64,000 nucleotides of DNA from Emticicia sp. BO119. Its GTDB lineage: Bacteria > Bacteroidota > Bacteroidia > Cytophagales > Spirosomataceae. A program made the translations under genes and the position numbers. The notes under the pieces were generated by a model that saw only the letters and a program-made list of their open reading frames with translations, had not been told where the DNA came from and made no database searches. Below, one piece after another: positions 1-7,987 of this stretch. The stretch's first letter is position 1. The number at the start of each line of letters is the position of its first letter. Where the stretch lies: NCBI RefSeq assembly GCF_013912375.1, contig NZ_JACETV010000003.1, positions 310,001-374,000 on the forward strand, written 5' to 3'.

Positions 1-1272
1 TTGTCCCGAACCCGAATTATACCAGTGCATCCGCATCGCATTCCCCGACATATTTTTTACATTGACATTAATCGGATGCCCTTTCGGAATATACATTATA
101 TAGTATTTTCTATCGGCCGACATCGCCGCACATACATAATCCAAAGCCCCGAACTCTCCCCTGCCTGAAATAATAATCTGATTGGTTTCATCAGGCACAA
201 ACGTATGCCAGGGCAGGGCATCAAATAACTGGAAACAATGCGCTACCTGTTTCATACCCCGGGTGTTCATCAAGGGCTTCCAGTTTTTAAAACTATAACA
301 TTGATTAGTCATTTCCCCTGAACTGAACGACGTTCCCGCACAACCACTCAACAAACCGTCATACATTTTCCGGCGCATCCACTGGTAGTTCTCGTTGTCG
401 GCGTAGTGTGGCACATCATGTTCATAACTCAAATCCAGTTGCATAATCATTTTGCCTTTTTTGTATTGTTTCAATTCAGAAACATATTGAGGCCCTTCTT
501 CAAATAGTAACGACTCCGTCCAGACATATTCCCCGTCAATATCCATCAAATCAGCATAGAGCTTGTTCTGGGTCGACCAGAAATTACTCAGGTTACAATC
601 AAAATGCCCTGTCCACAACTGGTGAGGTGCTTTGGCTTTAATCGCTTTGAGCATATTAATTTCGAAGGTATAAAAGTCACCCTCCGTATTATTATCGCCA
701 CCTGCTACCCACATCACATTAGGCGTATTTTTGTATCTATCCCCTATGAACTCCCCATACTTAGTCATTTTAGCCGGACTATTATTCGGATTCAGCAACT
801 CATCCCACCAACCCTGCGAGCCATCTCCTCTGTACCCCATATAAAAAGGTAACGCCATCACAAACATCCCCCGTTGTGCCGCCATAGTAAAGAAATTATC
901 CACGTGCTTGAAATAGGCTTCGTTAGGTGTCGAAAAATCCCATTTGGTAGTGAATGGCGAAATCCCCTGCCAGTAAGGTGGGTTACCCCCCATCTGCGAC
1001 GGAGCATTGCTTACTACCGAAACCATCACCGTATTGAATCCTTCCTCTTTGAGACTATCCAGAAAAGCCCCTTCGTCTTTTTCAGAAAGCACCTGTATAG
1101 CTCCCCATGCCGAAAACTCTTTCACTAAAAACGGTTTCCCTTTGCTATCTATCAGATACCGTTTGTTTTCACTGAGTTTTAAGGGAAATGCAGGTGTGTT
1201 TTGTGCTGAACTGATGAGAGAATGGCTTAGCAGGAGTGTAAGGAGAGATAGGAATTTTGGTAGGTTCGGCAT
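1..1272 (-). CDS. Apiosidase-like glycoside hydrolase (DUF4038/GH140 type), 3' end cut by window edge
   Basis: Reading the minus strand from an ATG at 1272 gives 424 open codons that run off the left edge. The product starts with a Sec signal (about residues 1-23, ending SLISSAQ). It continues as a (beta/alpha)8 hydrolase of the DUF4038 type; GKPFLVKEFSAWG, MWVAGGDNN and the GYRGDGSQGWWDE region fit this family. GH140 members release apiose from plant rhamnogalacturonan II, and related DUF4038 proteins act on other glycans. It is probably periplasmic or surface-located. The GH127 enzyme 4 kb away suggests plant-polysaccharide use, but the two are not in one operon. The C-terminal end lies outside the window. 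Family assignment is fairly sure; the substrate is inference. Confidence 0.8.
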   Translation of the reverse strand, partial: MPNLPKFLSLLTLLLSHSLISSAQNTPAFPLKLSENKRYLIDSKGKPFLVKEFSAWGAIQVLSEKDEGAFLDSLKEEGFNTVMVSVVSNAPSQMGGNPPYWQGISPFTTKWDFSTPNEAYFKHVDNFFTMAAQRGMFVMALPFYMGYRGDGSQGWWDELLNPNNSPAKMTKYGEFIGDRYKNTPNVMWVAGGDNNTEGDFYTFEINMLKAIKAKAPHQLWTGHFDCNLSNFWSTQNKLYADLMDIDGEYVWTESLLFEEGPQYVSELKQYKKGKMIMQLDLSYEHDVPHYADNENYQWMRRKMYDGLLSGCAGTSFSSGEMTNQCYSFKNWKPLMNTRGMKQVAHCFQLFDALPWHTFVPDETNQIIISGRGEFGALDYVCAAMSADRKYYIMYIPKGHPINVNVKNMSGNAMRMHWYNSGSGQ

Positions 1273-1430
1273 GAGAGTATTTTGATGTAATTTTATCCTA
1301 AATATGAATAAAAACTATGAAAACATCAAAACTAAAGCGGTTTAATAGCGTCCTACTTAGCTTCAATTAAAATTCTTCAAAGCACAACTCCCCGATTTCT
1401 CGTCTATAGCTATACTAACAAATTCAGCCT

Positions 1431-2351
1431 GTGATAAAAAAGTTTACATTCATTTCTCTACTCTTACTGACAACCCTGGAAGTCTGGAGTCAGACAACCA
1501 TTACCGGACAAGTCATAAGCCGTGATGATAAATCACCTATACCGGGAGTTTCTATTGTAGAAAAAGGCACTAAAAATGGCACGACGTCCGCATTAGATGG
1601 TAGTTTTTCTATCAATGTTTCTGATACCCATGCTACCTTAATTTTTGGATCGATTGGATTCGCCTGGCAGGAATATCATTTAAAAGGTGCTACACAACTT
1701 CTTGTCAAAATGAAATATGATTGCACCAGAGATTTTTTTGATGAACAACGAATAGGCATTTATGCCAATAGTGGCGTTTTGAATAATCCAGTGGGCGGAC
1801 AATTATCTTTCTCCTTTCCTCTTATCTATGGAGCCGGGACATTAACCAGTAGTTTTGGTTTGCAATCAGATTTACGTAATAATCAGTTTCTGAATGCACA
1901 AGTCGGGTTCATACATTTTGCAGTATCCTGCGATTTTGATATGGATGCCCGATGGCATTATCGGGAGGTTTCTTACAATAATACGTTCGGTGCTAAAGCC
2001 TACTCCTTTGAAACCGATTTAAATATTGGCAAGAGAATAGGATTCTTACCTTCCTTAAATTTTACGGTAGGATATGGCAATCTAAACCTGAAAACAGAAA
2101 ACCAATCTGCAACGGGGCCTATTTTTGGGATAGAAACCTATATAAAAACATGGAAATCTTATGTATGTTCAATTTCAGGTAAGGTAGGTATATTTAAAAA
2201 CAATATAGAACTGCAAGGGCAACTTGCAAGAAGATTTAAAGGCTTCGAGGCCTTCATCAGATATTATCGACTCAAATCATTTTCCGAATTAAGTCTGGGT
2301 ATCGGAAAAGATTTTGGGTATCGGTTAAAAAGGCAGAGAATGAAGCAATGA
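1431..2351 (+). CDS. Outer-membrane protein with N-terminal carboxypeptidase-regulatory-like domain
   Basis: A 306-residue protein starting at a GTG codon. A Sec signal (about 1-20, ending EVWSQ) is followed by a CarboxypepD_reg-like beta-sandwich (about 22-100: TGQVISRDDKSPIPGVSIVEKG, typical of TonB-linked proteins). The rest is rich in alternating hydrophobic and aromatic strands and resembles a small outer-membrane beta-barrel. No TonB plug domain is present, so it is not a full receptor. It stands alone between the divergent hydrolase and the SDR gene. Function is unknown; location is inferred from composition. Confidence 0.75.
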   Translation: MIKKFTFISLLLLTTLEVWSQTTITGQVISRDDKSPIPGVSIVEKGTKNGTTSALDGSFSINVSDTHATLIFGSIGFAWQEYHLKGATQLLVKMKYDCTRDFFDEQRIGIYANSGVLNNPVGGQLSFSFPLIYGAGTLTSSFGLQSDLRNNQFLNAQVGFIHFAVSCDFDMDARWHYREVSYNNTFGAKAYSFETDLNIGKRIGFLPSLNFTVGYGNLNLKTENQSATGPIFGIETYIKTWKSYVCSISGKVGIFKNNIELQGQLARRFKGFEAFIRYYRLKSFSELSLGIGKDFGYRLKRQRMKQ

Positions 2352-2408
2352 CCTCCACAACAAAATAACATTGAACTTCACAACAAAGCTCCCTATCAGT
2401 TTCCTGCC

Positions 2409-2416
2409 TAATTTTG
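2409..2416 (+). promoter_or_regulatory. Bacteroidota -7 box TAATTTTG ahead of the SDR gene
   Basis: TAATTTTG matches the TAnnTTTG -7 consensus of the Bacteroidota housekeeping sigma factor and lies 20 bases before the ATG at 2437. No TTTG sits at the expected -33 distance, so this is a half-match. Confidence 0.4.
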
Positions 2417-2436
2417 CCTCATAAAAAGAAGAAAAC

Positions 2437-3486
2437 ATGAACGATTTAACACAAGATACACAGGTATTAGTAACCGGCGGAACAGGCTTTGTAGCCACAC
2501 ATTGCATTATACAATTATTAGAAAAAGGCTATCGGGTGAGAACGACAGTACGCTCTTTAAAACGTACCAATGAAGTAACAGATATGCTCAAAGTGGCCGG
2601 TATCCATTCATTTGAAAAGCTTACATTTGTAGAAACTGATTTGCTATCAGATACCAACTGGAATAAAGCCGTGGAGGATTGCACCTATGTTTTACACGTA
2701 GCCTCTCCTATCTACTTAGGTATCCCGAAAGATGAGAATGAGATGATAAGACCTGCTGTGGAGGGAACATTGAGAGTTCTGGAAGCAGCACGCAATGCAG
2801 GAGTAAAGCGGGTAGTAATGACCTCCAATTTCGGTGCAGTGGGTTATAGCCATACAGATACCTCGAAAGTGATTACGGAAGAAAGCTGGACAAACCCCAA
2901 TGAACGGGGGTTATCAACCTATAATAAATCAAAAGTAATGGCCGAAAAAGCCGCCTGGGAGTTTATGGAACGTGAGGGAGGCAAATTAGAATTATCTGTC
3001 ATTAATCCGGTTGGTATCTTTGGTCCGGCTTTTACTGCTAAACTATCAAGCGGTTTTGAGTTGCTGCTGAAAATCCTTGACGGTTCAATGAAAGCCATTC
3101 CGAATATGACGCTCAGTATTGTAGATGTAAGAGATTTAGTAGATTTACACATCAGAGCCATGACCAACCCGGCCGCAAACGGTGAGAGATTCTTAGCCCT
3201 ATCAGACGGTGTTACGAGTTTGCCCGAAATAGCCGCCTTTCTGAAAAGCCATTTAGGTACAAAAGGGGATAAAATCTCTACCAGAAAATTGCCTGATTGG
3301 TTAGTACGTATGGCTGCCTTATTTAGCCCACAAGCAAAAGCATTAGCCCCTATGCTACGCAGATACCGCAATGCAAGTAACGATAAGGCAAAAAAACTAT
3401 TAGGCTGGCAACCACGCCCGAAAGAAGAAGCACTTCTGGCTACTGCAGATAGTTTGTTTCGGTTCAATTCGGAAGAAATTGATTGA
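2437..3486 (+). CDS. NAD(P)-dependent extended SDR (dihydroflavonol reductase/epimerase-like)
   Basis: A 349-residue extended short-chain dehydrogenase. The Rossmann glycine motif is TGGTGFVATH (about residues 13-22). The catalytic pair is in STYNKSK (Tyr-x3-Lys, about 160-165). The RTTVRSLKRTNEV segment and overall length match the dihydroflavonol-4-reductase-like aldehyde reductases. These reduce carbonyl groups on small molecules in the cytoplasm; the substrate cannot be read from sequence. The AraC-type regulator starts about 84 bases downstream on the same strand and may be cotranscribed with it or control it. Confidence 0.88.
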   Translation: MNDLTQDTQVLVTGGTGFVATHCIIQLLEKGYRVRTTVRSLKRTNEVTDMLKVAGIHSFEKLTFVETDLLSDTNWNKAVEDCTYVLHVASPIYLGIPKDENEMIRPAVEGTLRVLEAARNAGVKRVVMTSNFGAVGYSHTDTSKVITEESWTNPNERGLSTYNKSKVMAEKAAWEFMEREGGKLELSVINPVGIFGPAFTAKLSSGFELLLKILDGSMKAIPNMTLSIVDVRDLVDLHIRAMTNPAANGERFLALSDGVTSLPEIAAFLKSHLGTKGDKISTRKLPDWLVRMAALFSPQAKALAPMLRRYRNASNDKAKKLLGWQPRPKEEALLATADSLFRFNSEEID

Positions 3487-3569
3487 AATGCATCTATCGA
3501 ATATATTCGCCTAAATCATTGCAGGAGTTCAAAATTTTGAACCGCTGCAATGCAATTTTTAATAACAAA

Positions 3570-4370
3570 ATGCATATTATGCAGGCTACAAAAATATCGT
3601 CATGCTATCTGGGCCCTCAGATTTCGCCGGAGGAATTTGTGACTGAACACTTTTTCTTATACCTCGTGAAAGGCAGAATGAATGGCTATGATGGTAATAA
3701 ATATGCAACATTAGAGGCCGGGGAATGTTGTCTGGTGCGTAAAAACCATCTGGCTCGCTACAACAAGCAAAAACAGGATAATGCCTTTGAAAAAGTGGTG
3801 GTGATATTTGATGAAGACTTCCTGAAACGTTGTCAGGAAAAATACCAGTTTGCTATCATAAAAAGCGATAAAGGTGATGCTTTTTTAAGACTAAAAGATG
3901 ATGCGCTGATACCCAATTTTCTGCAATCATTAGCCCCCTATTATAATGGAAACGGACAAATAGACCCGCTCTTTGCCGATATCAAACGAGAGGAGTTATT
4001 ATTGATTCTGCTCAAAACTAACCCTGAACTCTATACGATTCTTTTCGATTTTACGGAGCCTTCAAAAATCAACCTTGAAGAATTTATGAACCGCAACTTC
4101 CGTTTCAATGTCAGCCTCGAAAGATTTGCTTATATGACAGGCCGGAGCCTGTCGACTTTCAAGCGTGATTTTGAAAAGATTTTCAGCGATACCCCAAGCC
4201 ATTGGCTTATGCAAAAACGCTTGCATGAAGCCTATTTCCTTTTAGAAAAAACAGGTAAAAAAGTATCAGATACCTACCTTGAAGTAGGTTTTGAAGACCT
4301 CTCACATTTTTCATTCGTTTTCAAGAAACAATTTGGCGTTGCCCCAAGCGAGGTTTTAGGAAAGGTATAA
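3570..4370 (+). CDS. AraC-family transcriptional regulator
   Basis: The frame is open from a TTG at 3483 that overlaps the SDR stop, but the ATG at 3570 (another at 3579) gives the normal domain start and 266 residues. The N-terminal part (about 1-150) is a cupin-like sensing region (LVKGRMNGYDGNKYATLEAGE). The C-terminal 100 residues hold the double helix-turn-helix of AraC proteins, with SLERFAYMTGRSLSTFKRDF and VGFEDLSHFSFVFKKQFG as the diagnostic stretches. It lies just behind the SDR gene, a common pattern for a regulator and its target enzyme. The effector is unknown. Confidence 0.88.
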   Translation: MHIMQATKISSCYLGPQISPEEFVTEHFFLYLVKGRMNGYDGNKYATLEAGECCLVRKNHLARYNKQKQDNAFEKVVVIFDEDFLKRCQEKYQFAIIKSDKGDAFLRLKDDALIPNFLQSLAPYYNGNGQIDPLFADIKREELLLILLKTNPELYTILFDFTEPSKINLEEFMNRNFRFNVSLERFAYMTGRSLSTFKRDFEKIFSDTPSHWLMQKRLHEAYFLLEKTGKKVSDTYLEVGFEDLSHFSFVFKKQFGVAPSEVLGKV

Positions 4371-4496
4371 AAACAAGTTTAACACAAAATTAACAGTCCA
4401 CTCAAAGAAAACCGACAATTAATGCATTTGTTTTGCCGAAAAGATGCCATTACCTAACAGCGCATCAACCGTTTAAAACAATCAATAGAAGAACCT

Positions 4497-5177
4497 ATGA
4501 GCAACAAAATACGTATGGTAGTTTTTGATATGGCAGGCACTACAGTCAACGAAAATAATGTAGTATATAAAACCCTGCAAAAGGCTATCAAAAAAGCGGG
4601 TTTTGATTTTAGTCTTGATCAGGTATTGGCCGAAGGCGCAGGCAAAGAAAAAAGACAGGCAATCGAAACCATCTTATCAGTTTATGCCAATATAAACGAT
4701 ACCGAATTAACCACCCGCATCTACGATAACTTTATTATTCAATTGGCAGAAGCCTACGCCAAAGAAGAGATTCTCCCCCAACCCAATGCCATTGAATTAT
4801 TTACCGAATTAAAGCACAGGAATATATTAACGGTTCTCAACACCGGATACGACCGAACCACAGCCCAATCCATCATCGACAAATTAGGTTGGCAAACAGG
4901 CAAAGATTTCGACGGACTGGTAACCGCCTCAGACGTACCCCGCAACCGCCCAAACCCTGACATGATAGAGTTTGCGATGCAAAAATTCAACATCACCAAC
5001 AGCACCCAAATAGCCAAAGTAGGTGATTCAATCATAGACATTCAGGAAGGCCAAAACGCAGGCTGTGGTTTAAGTATCGGTATTACTACCGGTGCACATA
5101 CTATCGAGCAACTACAATCAGCCAATCCTGATTATATTATTGGGGATTTGATGGAGGTTTTGGGGGTTGTGGGGTGA
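4497..5177 (+). CDS. Phosphonatase-like HAD hydrolase (PhnX-like)
   Basis: A 226-residue HAD-superfamily protein. Motif I is FDMAGTT (nucleophile Asp10), motif II NTGYDR, and the metal-binding motif IV is VGDSIIDIQEGQNAGC. The DxAGTT form of motif I and the alpha-helical cap with GAGKEKRQAIE are typical of the phosphonatase-like subfamily related to phosphonoacetaldehyde hydrolase. No phosphonate-uptake or aminotransferase gene is near, so a role in phosphonate breakdown is unproven; it may act on another phosphate ester. The start is the ATG at 4497. Confidence 0.85.
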   Translation: MSNKIRMVVFDMAGTTVNENNVVYKTLQKAIKKAGFDFSLDQVLAEGAGKEKRQAIETILSVYANINDTELTTRIYDNFIIQLAEAYAKEEILPQPNAIELFTELKHRNILTVLNTGYDRTTAQSIIDKLGWQTGKDFDGLVTASDVPRNRPNPDMIEFAMQKFNITNSTQIAKVGDSIIDIQEGQNAGCGLSIGITTGAHTIEQLQSANPDYIIGDLMEVLGVVG

Positions 5178-5202
5178 GAGTTTGGTGAGAAGATATTTTG
5201 TT

Positions 5203-5233
5203 GAGACTGCCTCATTTTGGGGTGGTCTTTTTT
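5203..5233 (+). terminator. Rho-independent terminator after the HAD gene
   Basis: An imperfect hairpin (GACTGCCT pairing with GGGTGGTC through G-T pairs) is followed by seven T residues. It sits 25 bases after the HAD stop codon. Confidence 0.55.
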
Positions 5234-5320
5234 TGGTTTATGTTATTCTTACGTGGATTTAGGAATAGGTAGAGATAAAATAGTGAGGTTTTGAGAAAGA
5301 TTAATTCTTTATTTTTCCGT

Positions 5321-5450
5321 CCCCTCAGTGTCTACCGTGCGCAAAGCCCATAGTCAGAAAGGGGACACTGAGGCATTTGGGGAGCAGATAGGCCTCTGGC
5401 GACAGTGTTCCCTTCTACACTTTAAGCAACCGCACACGGGAGACACTGTC
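5321..5450. repeat. Two-hairpin intergenic element, copy A
   Basis: This fills most of the 356-base gap between the HAD and GH127 genes. Arms CCTCAGTGTC (5323-5332) and GACACTGAGG (5364-5373) form the first hairpin. GACAGTGTTCCC (5401-5412) and GGGAGACACTGTC (5438-5450) form the second. A diverged relative lies at 18374-18518. A 62-codon open frame here is not believed to be a gene. Confidence 0.6.
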
Positions 5451-5508
5451 GAGACAACCCCAACATTAAAAATCCCCCATCTCCCACCCTCCTATCAAAT
5501 TTACCCCT

Positions 5509-5516
5509 ATCTTTGA
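5509..5516 (+). promoter_or_regulatory. -7 box TATCTTTG of the GH127 gene
   Basis: A perfect TAnnTTTG match, 17 bases before the ATG at 5534. Because transcription would begin after it, the in-frame TTG at 5513 inside the box cannot be the start codon. This favours 5534 or 5555. Confidence 0.5.
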
Positions 5517-5533
5517 ATATATTATTCAACCTT

Positions 5534-7654
5534 ATGACAACTTTAACCTCATTCATGAAAAACCATTCAACTGGCTGGTCTATTATCTCAATTCTGATAG
5601 CCGGCCTTTCTTCAACTAATGTACTGGCACAAACAACAGTCAATCAAATCCAGACAGTCAAAGACGTAAAAATCATCGACGCGTTCTGGAAGCCGAAACT
5701 CGATTTATATGCTACCACTACCGCCAACGATGTGCTGGATAAATTTGAAGCCAATAACCTGACAACGGCCGAAGAACGGAACAAAAACAACGTTTTCAAA
5801 AACTTTGACGACGTGGCGCAAGGTAAAAAAGGCATCAATCACCATGCCGGACTGCCGTGGTTTGATGGCTTGGTCTATGAATCTATCCGTGGCATTGGTG
5901 ATTTGTTAAAACAACACCCCAATAAGCAGGTAGAAGCCCGCCTCGATGCCCTTATTGACCGCATTGCACTGGCACAACAGGCCGACCCCAACGGCTATAT
6001 CAATACCTATACCGACCTCAAAGAACCCACCCACCGCTGGGGCGATAATGGTGGCTTTCTGCGCTGGCAACATGATGTCTACAATGCAGGGATGCTGGTA
6101 GATGCAGGCGTGCATTATTACAAGGCCACCGGAAAAACAAAGCTATTGGATGTAGCCACCAGATATGCCAACTATATGAGTGCACTGATGGGGCCTGCAC
6201 CTAAAAGAAATATTGTACCTGCACACTCAGGCCCGGAAGAAGCCCTGATTAAGTTATACTGGCTTTACAAGCAAAATCCTGAGCTTAAAAGCAAAATCAA
6301 AGTGCCAGTAAACGCACAGGCGTATTATGATCTCGCTACATTCTGGATAGAAAACAGAGGTAAAAATGCGGGCTATCCACTTTGGTTGAGTTGGGGTAAT
6401 GATAAATCAGAAAAATGGATTAAAGACCAGCAATATAAAAGTCAGGAATTTGGCAATGCCAATCGCCCGACATGGGGAGATTATGCGCAGGACTCCATTC
6501 CGGTCTTTCAGCAAAAAACCATTGAAGGGCACGCCGTAAGAGCCACTTTACTGGCAACAGGTATTACCACCGCAGCTCTGGAAAACCATTCGCCTGACTA
6601 TATCCGTACGGCTCATGCACTCTGGAATAATATGGTGGGTAAGCGGATGTTTGTAACAGGTGGTGTGGGTGCTATCCATAACGACGAGAAATTCGGCCCC
6701 GATAATTTCCTGCCCACTGATGCTTATCTGGAAACCTGTGCGGCGGTTGGTGCAGGCTTTTTCAGCCAGCGTATGAACGAACTGACAGGTGATGCCCGAT
6801 ACATAGATGAATTTGAACGTACGCTATATAACAATGTCTTGACGGGAATTTCGTTATCGGGTACTAAATATACTTATCAGAATCCGCTTAATTCGCATGA
6901 ACATTCACGGTGGGACTGGCATTCATGCCCTTGTTGTCCGCCTATGTTTCTGAAAATCGTGTCGGCCATGCCTGATTATATCTATGCCACTGCCCCTGAG
7001 CGTTTATATGTCAATCTTTTTGTAGGAAGCTCGGCCAGTGCAGAAGTAACCAAAGGCATCAAAACAACAATTGAGCAAACAACGAATTATCCCTGGAATG
7101 GCAAGATTGAGTTGAAACTGAACCCTGAGAAGCAATCACCCTTTGCCTTATACCTCAGGATTCCCGGCTGGGCACAGGGCAAAGAAAACCCCTATGGGCT
7201 TTATCACTCTCAGCCGGGTTCGGGTGTCAAACTGGCTGTAAATGGCAAGGTTCAGGATATACAGTTGAAAGACGGCTATGCCATCATCAACAGAACATGG
7301 AAAAAAGGCGATGTAGTGAGTTTAGAACTGCCCATGCAACCCAGACTCATCACTGCCAGCGACAACGTAAAGGATTTAACAGGCAAAGTGGCTCTTGCTT
7401 CCGGCCCTATTATTTATAGCCTCGAAAATGTAGATAATGCAAACCTCGACCAACTGAAGATTCTGAAAAGCACCTCTCTCAAACTTGATTTTGAGCCAAA
7501 AACGCTTGATGGCATCAACGTCATTCGTGGAGTAGCCACCGACAGCAGTTCACAACAATTAACCTTTACTGCTATCCCCTATTATGCTGTGGGTAACAGA
7601 GAAGTAAAGGGCTATAAAGTTTGGGTAGACGCGCTGGAGGCCTTGAAAAAATAG
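5534..7654 (+). CDS. GH127-type beta-L-arabinofuranosidase (DUF1680)
   Basis: A 706-residue secreted glycoside hydrolase. Signal peptide: GWSIISILIAGLSSTNVLAQ. The core is the (alpha/alpha)6 barrel of DUF1680. The zinc/catalytic cysteines are visible as YLETCAAVG and WHSCPCCPP, matching the Glu/Cys cluster in characterised GH127 arabinofuranosidases, where a Cys is the nucleophile. The C-terminal part is beta-sandwich (AGYPLWLSWG, LYLRIPGWAQG, VALASGPIIYSLE). The family removes beta-L-arabinofuranose from plant glycans. The start at 5555 (MKNHSTGW) is nearly as likely. It stands alone behind its own promoter box and ends at a hairpin terminator. Confidence 0.9.
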   Translation: MTTLTSFMKNHSTGWSIISILIAGLSSTNVLAQTTVNQIQTVKDVKIIDAFWKPKLDLYATTTANDVLDKFEANNLTTAEERNKNNVFKNFDDVAQGKKGINHHAGLPWFDGLVYESIRGIGDLLKQHPNKQVEARLDALIDRIALAQQADPNGYINTYTDLKEPTHRWGDNGGFLRWQHDVYNAGMLVDAGVHYYKATGKTKLLDVATRYANYMSALMGPAPKRNIVPAHSGPEEALIKLYWLYKQNPELKSKIKVPVNAQAYYDLATFWIENRGKNAGYPLWLSWGNDKSEKWIKDQQYKSQEFGNANRPTWGDYAQDSIPVFQQKTIEGHAVRATLLATGITTAALENHSPDYIRTAHALWNNMVGKRMFVTGGVGAIHNDEKFGPDNFLPTDAYLETCAAVGAGFFSQRMNELTGDARYIDEFERTLYNNVLTGISLSGTKYTYQNPLNSHEHSRWDWHSCPCCPPMFLKIVSAMPDYIYATAPERLYVNLFVGSSASAEVTKGIKTTIEQTTNYPWNGKIELKLNPEKQSPFALYLRIPGWAQGKENPYGLYHSQPGSGVKLAVNGKVQDIQLKDGYAIINRTWKKGDVVSLELPMQPRLITASDNVKDLTGKVALASGPIIYSLENVDNANLDQLKILKSTSLKLDFEPKTLDGINVIRGVATDSSSQQLTFTAIPYYAVGNREVKGYKVWVDALEALKK

Positions 7655-7669
7655 AAATAGCTAACTACT

Positions 7670-7708
7670 ATTCAGGGGTTTTCTATGGCCCCTGAATAAC
7701 CTTTTTAC
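7670..7708 (+). terminator. Terminator after GH127
   Basis: ATTCAGGGG (7670-7678) pairs with CCCCTGAAT (7689-7697) and is followed by AACCTTTTT. The rest of the gap to 7987 is AT-rich; I see no gene in it and no clear promoter. Confidence 0.75.
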
Positions 7709-7987
7709 ACCCCCGATCAACCTACAAAAATAAAACCCTCATTCCTCCAAACAAATCCACCCTCAATAGAGTTATACCCTATTGAAACAGTTCATACAAT
7801 CTCACCTGTTTTTCCCTGAATATCTCCCCAAAAACAAACTGCTTATAGCAGAACAACAGCTGTCTACCCATTACAGTAGGTAGCCTTGTAACTTCTGTAA
7901 TCAGGTTTCTACCCATTAAGTATTAGCTCAGTTAGCTAAACACTAAAATTTAAGACAAATCTTCCTTTTAAAATAAATTTCACGCAA

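Noticed and set aside
2919-3467. 182-codon minus-strand open frame
   Set aside because: Lies wholly antisense to the SDR gene, whose motifs are clear; product is low-complexity Ser/Leu-rich without a recognisable domain.
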